Source of the DNA: Algoriphagus ratkowskyi
GTDB taxonomy: Bacteria; Bacteroidota; Bacteroidia; Cytophagales; Cyclobacteriaceae
Direction: 5' to 3'
Assembly (NCBI RefSeq): GCF_002150505.1
Contig: NZ_MSSV01000006.1
Location: 62,001 to 126,000 of the forward strand
Length of the DNA: 64,000 nucleotides
The notes below the pieces were generated by a model. That model did no database searches and had not been told where the DNA came from. It worked only from the letters and a program-made list of their open reading frames with translations. The first letter of the stretch is position 1. Each line of letters starts with the position of its first letter. Positions 44,634-52,876 of this stretch are shown here, one piece after another. Both the position numbers and the translations under genes were made by a program.

Positions 44634-46355
44634 ATGTCGAAGAGTAATATCATCCTTATCGTCGTCTTAATGTCCCTTGCCAGCTTTGGTTTGATGGGCT
44701 TCCAATTCTATTGGGTGAAGAATGCTATTCGAATCAATAGTGAGCGATTTGATCAGAATGTTCTTCAGGCGCTCAATGGTACAATTGAGCAGTTAGAGAA
44801 GGGAGAGAACTCTGATATGATCTACAGTTTTATATTTCAGGACTCATCGGTACAGAAGTCTCTGTTTGAGAAAATTGATCCCTTGGAAATTCAATATAGA
44901 TCCAGGCCAAACGCAAGAAATAGACCATCTTTAGTCGACACATTTTTCCAAGAATCAGCACCTAAAGTAAGCCCGACATTCAAGAGAATTTTAGAATCTC
45001 GAGGGATGGATAGTAAGGTATTGGATGATTTGGAAACCTTTTTTACTTATTTGACACCAGAAGTTGCTTCAGAGCTCTTCACCCCAGACGAAATGCAAGT
45101 ATTGCTATCGGAAAAAGAACGCCAATATGACTATTTAAATAGAGTAGAGAACTCTACCAAGCAACGGAGGCCATCCGTTTCTCAACAAAATTTCCAATAT
45201 GGATTCCTTGAAATGAATCTTACGCCAGATGCAATAGAAAAAATTGCCAAGGCTAATAGGAAGATAGAATTCTTCAATAAAATGTGGGATGAGATGGCAG
45301 CTGGACAGCAAGCTATTCTGGATAGATTAGATACTGCACAAGTCCGGAAGTTGTTGAAAGGCTATTTGCTGGAACAGAATATATTGGAGGATTTTGAGTT
45401 GGGGCTTATGAAAGATGATGGTTTGATCATGCCTATTGGGAATGTAAAGGAACAGTTCACCTTGGTGCAAAAAGGTATTCAAGCCAAGCTTTTTCCGAAT
45501 GACATTTTAGGCAAGAATAATTACCTGTATTTATATTTTCCAGAGAAAAGCAACCACGTCATCCGTGAAGTCTGGTTGCCAATTTCCAGTTCTATAGTGT
45601 TCATCTTAGTTATTATTTTATGCTTTGTTTATGCAATCAAAGTGATTATTCGACAAAAGGCTCTTTCGGATACTAAGAATGATTTCATCAATAATATGAC
45701 ACATGAATTCAAGACGCCACTGGCTACGGTTAGTTTGGCAGTTGAGGCACTTCAAGATCCCGAGCTGTCCAGTCAGGACAAGTTTCGAGCTAGATATTTG
45801 GGTATTATTAAAGATGAAAATAAACGCTTGGTCTCACAGGTAGAAAATGTCCTCCAGGCGGCTGCGTTGGATAAGAAGGATTTCCAACTGAAAATTGAAG
45901 AATTAAATTTAGCAGAGATTTTAGAAACTACGGTTGATCATTTTGACCTTCAGGTAGAGAAAAAAGGTGGGCATATCACATTTATCAATGAGCTGAATCA
46001 ACCTATTATCGAGGGTGATCTTTTTCACATCACCCATATTTTCAACAATTTGCTGGACAACGCAAATAAATATTCTCCTGATATTCCTACGATCATCATA
46101 AAAGCTAAAGACGATACCAATCAAGTCTATATTTCCATTACAGATGAAGGAATCGGGATGAATAAAGATGCACAACGGAAAATTTTCGATAAATTCTACC
46201 GAGTTCCAACGGGTAATGTACATGACGTCAAAGGTTTTGGCCTTGGATTGTCCTATGTAAAAACTATGCTGGAAGCTCACAAAGGAGTAATACAAGTAAG
46301 TAGCGAACTTGGAAAAGGGAGCTCATTCACCATAAACTTACCAAAGAAACAATGA
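44634..46355 (+). CDS. Two-component sensor histidine kinase
   Basis: 573 residues. Two membrane helices (about 5-28 and 311-335) bracket a ~280-residue periplasmic sensor of unknown fold rich in Gln, Lys and Glu. Cytoplasmic part: HisKA with phospho-His357 in MTHEFKTPLA, then HATPase with NNLLDNANKYSPD (N box), DEGIGMNKD (G1), FDKFYRVPTGNVHDVKGFGLGLS (F and G2 boxes). The stop and the next start overlap (ATGA), so kinase and regulator are made together. Signal unknown. Confidence 0.95.
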   Translation: MSKSNIILIVVLMSLASFGLMGFQFYWVKNAIRINSERFDQNVLQALNGTIEQLEKGENSDMIYSFIFQDSSVQKSLFEKIDPLEIQYRSRPNARNRPSLVDTFFQESAPKVSPTFKRILESRGMDSKVLDDLETFFTYLTPEVASELFTPDEMQVLLSEKERQYDYLNRVENSTKQRRPSVSQQNFQYGFLEMNLTPDAIEKIAKANRKIEFFNKMWDEMAAGQQAILDRLDTAQVRKLLKGYLLEQNILEDFELGLMKDDGLIMPIGNVKEQFTLVQKGIQAKLFPNDILGKNNYLYLYFPEKSNHVIREVWLPISSSIVFILVIILCFVYAIKVIIRQKALSDTKNDFINNMTHEFKTPLATVSLAVEALQDPELSSQDKFRARYLGIIKDENKRLVSQVENVLQAAALDKKDFQLKIEELNLAEILETTVDHFDLQVEKKGGHITFINELNQPIIEGDLFHITHIFNNLLDNANKYSPDIPTIIIKAKDDTNQVYISITDEGIGMNKDAQRKIFDKFYRVPTGNVHDVKGFGLGLSYVKTMLEAHKGVIQVSSELGKGSSFTINLPKKQ

Positions 46356-47047
46356 GTAAAGCGAAATTATTAGTGGTCGAAGATGATCCAAATTTGGGAG
46401 ATATCCTGAAGGAATATTTGGAAATGAAAGGGTATGAACCTACGCTTTGCCGTGATGGTGAAGAAGGTTGGAACAAATACAAAAAAGGGAAATTTGATCT
46501 TTGCCTTCTCGACATTATGATGCCGAAAAAAGATGGATTTACTCTTGCGAAAGAAATTAAGAAAGTAGAAGAAAACCTTCCTATTCTCTTCCTGACCGCA
46601 AAAAATCAAAAAGATGACATCATCGAAGGATTGAAAATAGGTGCGGATGATTACATCACCAAGCCGTTTAGCATGGAAGAATTACTCCTTCGGGTCAATG
46701 CAATTTTAAAAAGAACGCATAAGAGTGAAGATATCAATCCACTGAAAGTATACTCCTTTGGAGGTTTTGTACTTCATTATGATGAGCAATTTTTGGATGG
46801 CCCAAATGGACGCCATAAGTTGACTTCCAAAGAAAATGAGCTTATTCGTTTGTTAGCATCCGAGATCAATAACTTGGTGAATAGAAGTCATGCGCTCAAG
46901 CAAATCTGGGGTGATGATAGCTACTTCAATGCCCGAAGTATGGATGTGTACCTGAGTAAAATCCGAAAGATTCTGAAAGATGATCCTAAAGTGCAGATCA
47001 TCACGGTACACGGTGAAGGATTTAAGCTGATCGTGAGTGAAGGGTAA
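46352..47047 (+). CDS. OmpR/PhoB-family response regulator
   Basis: 231 residues. Receiver domain with phospho-acceptor Asp54 (LLDIMMPKKDG), acidic pair in VEDDPN, Thr in LFLTAKNQKDD and Lys in YITKPFSMEEL. The C-terminal winged helix runs from LTSKENELIRLLA through RSMDVYLSKIRKIL to the end. Overlaps the kinase start by 4 bases. A terminator lies 48 bases beyond the stop; faint AAGTATT-like heptads occupy that gap. Confidence 0.95.
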   Translation: MSKAKLLVVEDDPNLGDILKEYLEMKGYEPTLCRDGEEGWNKYKKGKFDLCLLDIMMPKKDGFTLAKEIKKVEENLPILFLTAKNQKDDIIEGLKIGADDYITKPFSMEELLLRVNAILKRTHKSEDINPLKVYSFGGFVLHYDEQFLDGPNGRHKLTSKENELIRLLASEINNLVNRSHALKQIWGDDSYFNARSMDVYLSKIRKILKDDPKVQIITVHGEGFKLIVSEG

Positions 47048-47095
47048 ACTCTGTAAAAAGTGAGAAGTATTTATTGTAAGTAGTATAAAACTCAA

Positions 47096-47135
47096 AAGCC
47101 AGAGTGATGTAAAATCGCTCTGGCTTAATTTTTTT
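47096..47135 (+). terminator. Terminator of the kinase/regulator operon
   Basis: AAGCCAGAGTGA and TCGCTCTGGCTT make a 12-base stem (one G-T), 7-base loop, then AATTTTTTT. Confidence 0.88.
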
Positions 47136-47138
47136 CTA

Positions 47139-47215
47139 AGATCTTGACTCTCAATTCTTGACTCTTATATCTCAATATTTACTTTTTGCTACTTAAATCT
47201 AGCTACTTGCTACTC
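47139..47215 (-). repeat. Degenerate 7-base tandem repeat after the dipeptide epimerase stop
   Basis: On the minus strand eleven heptads run in one phase from 47215 down to 47139. They include AAGTAGC twice, GAGTAGC, AAGAGTC, GAGAGTC and AAGAATT. The TGA stop of the gene is at the very edge of the first unit. Confidence 0.8.
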
Positions 47216-48227
47216 AAACAATCATTTCCGCCCCAATTCCATTTCCTTCAGGGAAAGTCACTTTTTCAGGTGTGATGACCACACCCTTTGCGGGATCTTT
47301 GGAAAGCAGCATCGCTCCATCCATGTCCACATAGTCAAGAAGAGGTGCAATATGAGCTATTGCTGTGATACCAACAGACGATTCAGTCATGCATCCTACC
47401 ATCGTTTTCATGCCCAGTTCTTTTGCCTCACGAATCATTCTAAGACCTGGTGTAATCCCACCAGCCTTCACCAGCTTCACGTTGATTCCATGAAAAAGCC
47501 CATGGCATTTCTGCACGTCAGTTTCCACAATGCAGCTTTCATCCGCGATCACAGGAAGTTTGCTATGCTTGAATACTTCCTTCATTCCTTCCAGATCATC
47601 TTTTCCCAGAGGTTGTTCCATAAATTCCACTCCTAGCTTTTCCAGCTCCACTGAGTTAGTAATTGCTTGCTCAGCAGTCCATGCGCAGTTCGCATCTATT
47701 CTAAAAACTCCATCTGTATGTTTTCTTAGTTCACGGATGATTGCTAGATCATCTGAAGTGCCCAGTTTGATTTTATATATAGGCCAGTGAACTTCCTTCA
47801 TTTTAGACACCATCTTCTCCATAGTATCAATTCCTATTGTAAAATTTGTAGTCGGAATAGTCTCTGGGTTCAAACCCAAAAGCTCGTATAATTTTTTCCC
47901 CTGCTTTTTTGAATATATGTCCCAGGCAGCCATGTCTAGTGCACATTGCGCAAAAGGATTATCTTTGAATACCTCTTTGCCTAGATCCCAAAGCTCCGCA
48001 GGTGTTTTCCACTCACCTTTTTCGACTATAGGCCTGAATTTTTCCAAACATTCCGACATATTAGTAATAGTCATACCGTAGAAAGGATTGGTGGTAGATT
48101 CACCTAAGCCGTAAAATGCACCATCTTGCAGTTTTACGATGAGAGTATCTTGCACATCTCTACTTTGATGAGCAATGGTGAATGTATGCTTGAGGGGTAG
48201 ATCAACGACTTGGTAGGATAACTTCAT
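47214..48227 (-). CDS. L-Ala-D/L-Glu dipeptide epimerase (enolase superfamily)
   Basis: 337 residues from the ATG at 48227. A longer frame from 48293 is rejected because a TAATTTTG promoter element (48251-48258) lies between. Muconate-lactonizing-enzyme-like enolase fold: the KxK motif IYKIKLGTSDD, first metal Asp in FRIDANCAW, Glu in EQPLGKDD, Asp in VIADESC, then KLVKAGGITPG and GCMTESSVG. These fit epimerases that convert L-Ala-D-Glu to L-Ala-L-Glu, used in peptidoglycan recycling. The 3' end is followed directly by a heptad repeat. Confidence 0.93.
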   Translation of the reverse strand: MKLSYQVVDLPLKHTFTIAHQSRDVQDTLIVKLQDGAFYGLGESTTNPFYGMTITNMSECLEKFRPIVEKGEWKTPAELWDLGKEVFKDNPFAQCALDMAAWDIYSKKQGKKLYELLGLNPETIPTTNFTIGIDTMEKMVSKMKEVHWPIYKIKLGTSDDLAIIRELRKHTDGVFRIDANCAWTAEQAITNSVELEKLGVEFMEQPLGKDDLEGMKEVFKHSKLPVIADESCIVETDVQKCHGLFHGINVKLVKAGGITPGLRMIREAKELGMKTMVGCMTESSVGITAIAHIAPLLDYVDMDGAMLLSKDPAKGVVITPEKVTFPEGNGIGAEMIV

Positions 48228-48250
48228 TTGCGGAAAAATTCGATTTGAAG

Positions 48251-48258
48251 CAAAATTA
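48251..48258 (-). promoter_or_regulatory. -7 element of the dipeptide epimerase gene (TAATTTTG)
   Basis: TAnnTTTG match on the minus strand, 23 bases before the ATG at 48227. Confidence 0.5.
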
Positions 48259-48319
48259 ACGTGTTTTTGCTTGAATGATAAGTAGTATAACATTTTATTG
48301 AAGGTAAATAGAAATTATT

Positions 48320-49801
48320 ATGAAAGCCAATTCCAAACTCTCATTCAGCTTGTTTTTGCTGTTTTTGATTTCAATACTTAGTTGTAAAACAGCAAGAATT
48401 CCAAGTGCTAATACTACTAGTGTTGAAACTCTTGAATCTGCCTATTCCAAATTTAATGAAGCAGCAATTACTCACAGGAGATTTAAGCATGCAGATCTTC
48501 AGCCTCTGATCCAAAGCCATACAGGTGCTTTTCGGGTGTCAAAACTAGGCGAGTCTGTAGAAGGAAGAAGCATTTCTAGCTTGGATTGGGGTAATGGTAA
48601 GACAAAAGTGATGCTTTGGTCACAGATGCACGGAAATGAGAGCACGGCTACCATGTCACTTTTTGACTTGTTCAATTTCTTGGAGGCTAGTGGTGACGAA
48701 TATGATGAACTCCGTGTGCTTTTGAAATCGAGTCTCGATCTTAAGTTCATTCCCATGATCAACCCTGATGGAGCTGAGGAATTCAAGCGAAGAAATGCCC
48801 TAGATATAGATTTGAACAGGGATGCTATTTCTCAGATCTCACCAGAGGCGGTGATACTAAAAAGTGCCAGAGATGATTTTGAGCCTGAGTTTGGCTTTAA
48901 TCTTCATGATCAACAAGTTTACTACAATGCCTTTGGTACACCAAAACAAGCTACAATATCTGTTTTGGCGCCAGCCTATAATTATGAAACAGATGTGAAT
49001 TATGTACGGACACGAGCAATGCAAACGATAGTGGGCATGAATGAAGTTCTTCAGCAAGTAGTGCCAGGACAAGTAGGCAAATATGATGATGCCTTTGAGC
49101 CGAGAGCTTTTGGAGACAACATTACCAAGTGGGGGACAAGTACGATTTTAATCGAATCTGGCGGCTATCCCAATGACCCTGATAAGCAATACATTCGTCA
49201 GCTGAATTTTATGATTATCTTGAATGCTTTGGAGCAAATCGCAACCAGAAGCTACGAGCAATACACTACAGCCGAGTACTTCGCTATTCCAGACAACGAT
49301 TTACAACTTGTTGACCTGCTGCTCAAGGAAGTGCAGGTGCCCGTAAATGGCAAGCACTATCCAGTTGATCTGGCGATCAGAAGGCGAGATAGCACTGCAG
49401 GAGATAGCTTTTATGTCACTGGAAATGTAGATGACTTAGGCGACATGCAGGTTTATTTTGGAATGGAGGAGTTTGATGCTACAGGTCTAAAATACGTTGC
49501 CGGGAAAGTTTACGAGTCTTCATTTGAGTCGGTGGAAAGCATAGACCATGCGAGGGCAATGGAGCTGCTAAACAAAGGTTATTTAGCAGTGAAGGTGAAG
49601 AAAGGCTCTCGCGATGATTTACATAATCTTCCTATTCTTGTTTTAAAAAGTAACGAGACATTTACGGCAGGCTGGAAAACAGGGGAATCAACCAATTTCT
49701 TCTTGGAGAAAGATGGTGTCAGAAAGTATGCAGTAGTAAACGGCTACCTGATCAATCTTGAAAACCCGAAAACGCAGGAATTTAAGCAGCGCGTTTATTG
49801 A
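48320..49801 (+). CDS. M14-family zinc carboxypeptidase-like lipoprotein
   Basis: 493 residues. Signal with SILSC lipobox (Cys22). Catalytic domain of M14 type: zinc ligands in QMHGNES (HxxE) and a later His in FGFNLHDQQVYYN; IDLNRDAIS holds the substrate-binding Asn-Arg; STILIESGGYPND has the general-base Glu. After about residue 320 comes a C-terminal region without recognised motifs. Likely cuts a C-terminal residue or an amide in the envelope, perhaps peptidoglycan peptides, and is divergent from an epimerase acting on those same dipeptides. Confidence 0.92.
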   Translation: MKANSKLSFSLFLLFLISILSCKTARIPSANTTSVETLESAYSKFNEAAITHRRFKHADLQPLIQSHTGAFRVSKLGESVEGRSISSLDWGNGKTKVMLWSQMHGNESTATMSLFDLFNFLEASGDEYDELRVLLKSSLDLKFIPMINPDGAEEFKRRNALDIDLNRDAISQISPEAVILKSARDDFEPEFGFNLHDQQVYYNAFGTPKQATISVLAPAYNYETDVNYVRTRAMQTIVGMNEVLQQVVPGQVGKYDDAFEPRAFGDNITKWGTSTILIESGGYPNDPDKQYIRQLNFMIILNALEQIATRSYEQYTTAEYFAIPDNDLQLVDLLLKEVQVPVNGKHYPVDLAIRRRDSTAGDSFYVTGNVDDLGDMQVYFGMEEFDATGLKYVAGKVYESSFESVESIDHARAMELLNKGYLAVKVKKGSRDDLHNLPILVLKSNETFTAGWKTGESTNFFLEKDGVRKYAVVNGYLINLENPKTQEFKQRVY

Positions 49802-49899
49802 GCGTTAAAAATGTTAAATTGACTTACATATTAGGCTACTTGGCGGGCTATTTGAAACCTGTTTAGATATTTTAATTTCTATTTTAATTTTTAGAATTC

Positions 49900-50631
49900 A
49901 TGAAAAATACCATCTCCTCCATTCTTTTTGCAGTTGCCATAGTAATAGCTTCTATTGTATTGGGTAATGCTATTATGAACAGAAATCGTCCTCAAGGAAC
50001 AATCAATGTTACAGGTTTAGGTGAAAGTAATTTCACCTCTGACTTAGTCGTTTGGGAAGGAAATTTCAGTAGGGAAAGTATCGATTTGAAATCTGCTTAT
50101 GCGGATTTGGAAAAAGACAAAAAAGCCGTTACAGATTATTTGATCACAAAGGGTATTCCTGTCGAGAAGTTGATTTTCAATGCGGTTAACACTAGTTCAA
50201 ACTATGATCAGAATTACGCAAATGATGGGAGGTATTTAGGACAAACTTTCAAAGGATATACGCTCAGCCAATCTTTGAAAATAGAATCCAAAGAAGTGGA
50301 GAAATTGGAAAAAATCTCCCGTGAGATCACCGAATTGCTGAACCAAGGAATTGCTTTTTATTCCCAATCCCCTCGCTATTATTATACTGAACTGGAATCG
50401 CTCAAACTGGAGATGATTGCAAAAGCTACCGAAGATGCTCGTATTCGGGCCGAGAGAATTGCAGAAAATTCCAAAGGAGATCTAGGTGATCTAATCTCTG
50501 CTAATATGGGGATCTTCCAGATCACTGGTCAAAACTCAGGAGAAGACTATTCCTGGGGTGGCACGTTCAACACGGCCGACAAAAATAAAACCGCATCGAT
50601 TACGATGAAGTTGATTTTTGAGGTGGATTAA
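49900..50631 (+). CDS. SIMPL (DUF541) domain protein
   Basis: 243 residues. One N-terminal membrane anchor or signal (SILFAVAIVIASIVLGNAIM), then the SIMPL domain: GTINVTGLGESNFTSDLVVWEGNF, a middle KVEKLEK-like helix (KEVEKLEKISREITELLNQGI) and ATEDARIRAERIAENSKGDLG. SIMPL proteins are exported, ring-forming factors of unclear function. Follows the M14 gene by ~100 bases in the same direction. Confident by family pattern. Confidence 0.9.
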   Translation: MKNTISSILFAVAIVIASIVLGNAIMNRNRPQGTINVTGLGESNFTSDLVVWEGNFSRESIDLKSAYADLEKDKKAVTDYLITKGIPVEKLIFNAVNTSSNYDQNYANDGRYLGQTFKGYTLSQSLKIESKEVEKLEKISREITELLNQGIAFYSQSPRYYYTELESLKLEMIAKATEDARIRAERIAENSKGDLGDLISANMGIFQITGQNSGEDYSWGGTFNTADKNKTASITMKLIFEVD

Positions 50632-50678
50632 AAACTTCCGATTTCAAACAATTTTATCTCGAATAGCTTTTACATGAT

Positions 50679-51197
50679 GTGAAAACATTTATCCTTATGT
50701 CTCTATTGTCGTCATCTATTATGCTTTATCAGTTTGATAAAAACATCACAACTTCAGATTGGAAGATAGTTGATGATGTGGTCATGGGAGGCATGTCCGA
50801 AGGCTCATTTAAAATTAATGAAGCAGGAAATGGTGTATTTGAAGGTTCAGTATCCTTGGAAAACAATGGCGGTTTTTCTTCCCTTAGACATAGAGAAACT
50901 TTTCACATTCAGTCTCGGAAGAATGTCAGAATCCATTTAATAGGAGATGGTAGCACTTACCAATTCCGCTTAAAGGCCAACTCTTCTGATCGTCATTCCT
51001 ACATCGCGGAATTTTCAACAAGCGGTGATTGGGAAACGATAAGTATTACGCTTTCAGCTATGTATCCAGCATTTAGAGGTAGGAAACTCTCTATCGGCAA
51101 CTTTGATCAAGATCAGATAATGGAAATGGCATTTTTGATTGGCAATAAAAAAGAACAGCAATTCAAGTTGGAAATAAAGTCAATTCAAGTATTCTGA
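50679..51197 (+). CDS. CIA30 family protein
   Basis: 172 residues from a GTG at 50679; an ATG at 50697 (MSLLSSS) is an alternative. The core (WKIVDDVVMGGMSEGSFKI, GVFEGSVSLENNGGFSS, then VRIHLIGDGSTYQFRL) is the CIA30 fold, a galactose-binding-like beta-sandwich named for a mitochondrial complex I assembly factor. In bacteria such proteins stand apart from complex I; function unknown. The N-terminus may be a weak signal (FILMSLLSSSIML). Confidence 0.88.
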   Translation: MKTFILMSLLSSSIMLYQFDKNITTSDWKIVDDVVMGGMSEGSFKINEAGNGVFEGSVSLENNGGFSSLRHRETFHIQSRKNVRIHLIGDGSTYQFRLKANSSDRHSYIAEFSTSGDWETISITLSAMYPAFRGRKLSIGNFDQDQIMEMAFLIGNKKEQQFKLEIKSIQVF

Positions 51198-51288
51198 ACT
51201 TAAGATTGATGCATTGAAAACAGTCATCCTATGATGAGTTTCAAGCTAGCAAAAGGGAAAAAAAAGATGCTTTCATCATGAGGAGGTT

Positions 51289-51296
51289 TATCTTTG
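51289..51296 (+). promoter_or_regulatory. -7 element of rlmF (TATCTTTG)
   Basis: TAnnTTTG match 17 bases before the TTG start codon. Confidence 0.45.
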
Positions 51297-51313
51297 TGTT
51301 AGATTGAAAAGAT

Positions 51314-52267
51314 TTGAAAGAGAATAAACATATTAAAACCGCCGTCCATCCAAGAAATTCGCATCGCGATCGATACGATTTCCCGAGTTTAATCAGTTCT
51401 CGACCAGAGTTAGCTGAATTTGTTGCAGAAAATAAATATGGAGATCTCAGCATTGATTTCGCAGATCCAAAAGCCGTTAGGGAGCTCAATAGAGCTTTAT
51501 TGAAGAATTTTTATAAAATAGCTGAGTGGGATATTCCTGATGGCTACCTCTGCCCACCTATTCCAGGACGAGCAGATTACCTTCATTACGTGGCAGATTT
51601 GCTTGCGAATAGTAATGATGGCAAAAGACAAAGTGGAGAACAAATTAAAGTTTTAGATATTGGTGTTGGTGCAAATTGTATTTATCCGATGTTGGGAAAC
51701 TCTATCTACAATTGGAGTTTCATAGGCTCGGAGATAGACGAAGTAGCTCTGGATGCTGCGCAAAATAACCTGTATGCAAATCCGCAATTCCGTGGAAAAA
51801 TCACGTTAAGACTTCAAGAAAATCCCAGAGAAATATTAGCTGGAATTATCAAATCAGACGATATTTTCGACGTAGTGATTTGTAATCCTCCTTTTCACGA
51901 ATCTCAAGCGGCTGCCGAGGAGGCGAGCACTAGGAAAGTAAAAAATCTCAAAGGGAAAGTCATTAAGAAAGTGACTTTAAATTTTGGTGGACAGAGTAAC
52001 GAACTGTGGTGTGAAGGTGGTGAATCAGCATTTATCCAAAAGATGATCCGTGAAAGCATGACTTTCAAATACAACTGCTTTTGGTTTACTACAATTGTTT
52101 CCAAAGAGGAACACGTGAAGGAGCTTATTTTGGCACTAAAAAAAGCGAGAGTCTCAGATCGAAAAATCTATGATATGACGCTAGGCAACAAGAAAAGCAG
52201 ATTTATAGCTTGGACTTTCCAGAATCCTGAACAGCAGGAGAATTGGCGGAATAGAAGGTGGAAATAA
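51314..52267 (+). CDS. rlmF: 23S rRNA (adenine-1618-N6)-methyltransferase
   Basis: 317 residues with a TTG start. The N-terminus HPRNSHRDRYDFPSLI is the conserved entry of this family, which shows that the TTG is the right start. The SAM site is LDIGVGANCIYP, and NPPFHES is the catalytic motif for N6-adenine methylation. WCEGGESAFI and KSRFIAW are further conserved segments. Methylates A1618 of 23S rRNA in E. coli. Short leader after the -7 element. Its end is convergent with OsmC, with a repeat and a terminator between. Confidence 0.95.
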   Translation: MKENKHIKTAVHPRNSHRDRYDFPSLISSRPELAEFVAENKYGDLSIDFADPKAVRELNRALLKNFYKIAEWDIPDGYLCPPIPGRADYLHYVADLLANSNDGKRQSGEQIKVLDIGVGANCIYPMLGNSIYNWSFIGSEIDEVALDAAQNNLYANPQFRGKITLRLQENPREILAGIIKSDDIFDVVICNPPFHESQAAAEEASTRKVKNLKGKVIKKVTLNFGGQSNELWCEGGESAFIQKMIRESMTFKYNCFWFTTIVSKEEHVKELILALKKARVSDRKIYDMTLGNKKSRFIAWTFQNPEQQENWRNRRWK

Positions 52268-52323
52268 ATCTGAAATGAAGGATTTAAAAATTTATAATTC
52301 TTGCACATTTTAAAACAAAAAAC

Positions 52324-52349
52324 GGCGCTGTGATTTCATTCACAGCGCC
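52324..52349 (-). terminator. Bidirectional terminator between rlmF and OsmC genes
   Basis: GGCGCTGTGA and TCACAGCGCC form a perfect 10-base stem with a 6-base loop. The T tail on the minus strand is better, so it mainly serves the OsmC gene. Confidence 0.85.
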
Positions 52350-52397
52350 ATTCTTTTGTCTAGCTACTTGATACTAAAATCTACATTCTAGAAATCA
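52349..52397 (-). repeat. Degenerate 7-base tandem repeat after the OsmC stop
   Basis: Seven in-phase heptads on the minus strand, including TAGAATG, TAGATTT, TAGTATC and AAGTAGC. The first overlaps the TGA stop codon and the last reaches the terminator stem. Confidence 0.75.
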
Positions 52398-52808
52398 AGC
52401 ATTCAAAGTACTTTCCACGCTGATTTCCAGATTCAGTACTCGTGAGATAGGACAATTTTCTTCTGCGTCTTTCACCAACTCATCGAATTTTTCTTGAGTA
52501 ACCCCATCTACTTTTGCCTTTAGCACCAAGTGAGATTTTGTAAGTGTTCCTTCTTCAAATGTAATATTTGCAGTGACATCCAGTTCTGTTGCGGTGAAGC
52601 CTGCCTCTTGCAAATTGAAACTCAATTTCATTGCGAAACATCCTGAATGGGCCGCAGCGATTAATTCCTCTGGATTAGTACCTACACCACTTTCAAATCT
52701 GGATCCAAACGAATATGGTGTTTTATCTAAGACGTTACTTGCAGTAGTCAAATGGCCTTTGCCATCTTTACCTGTTCCTTGCCATACGGCGGTAGCTTTT
52801 CTGATCAT
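52395..52808 (-). CDS. OsmC family peroxiredoxin-like protein
   Basis: 137 residues, standard for OsmC/Ohr-like proteins. The two redox cysteines are in AAHSGCFAMKLSFNL and ENCPISRVLN; the N-terminal strand part (KATAVWQGTGKDGKGHLTTASNVL) and YSFGSRFESGVGTNPEELIAAAH match OsmC. It reduces organic hydroperoxides with thiols. No peroxide regulator is nearby. The stop is followed directly by a heptad repeat. Confidence 0.94.
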   Translation of the reverse strand: MIRKATAVWQGTGKDGKGHLTTASNVLDKTPYSFGSRFESGVGTNPEELIAAAHSGCFAMKLSFNLQEAGFTATELDVTANITFEEGTLTKSHLVLKAKVDGVTQEKFDELVKDAEENCPISRVLNLEISVESTLNA

Positions 52809-52876
52809 GAGTAAAATATTTTGAAGATAAAAGTTATAGTTATGAAAGTAATATTGAGACGCGAAAGTTCAATTGA

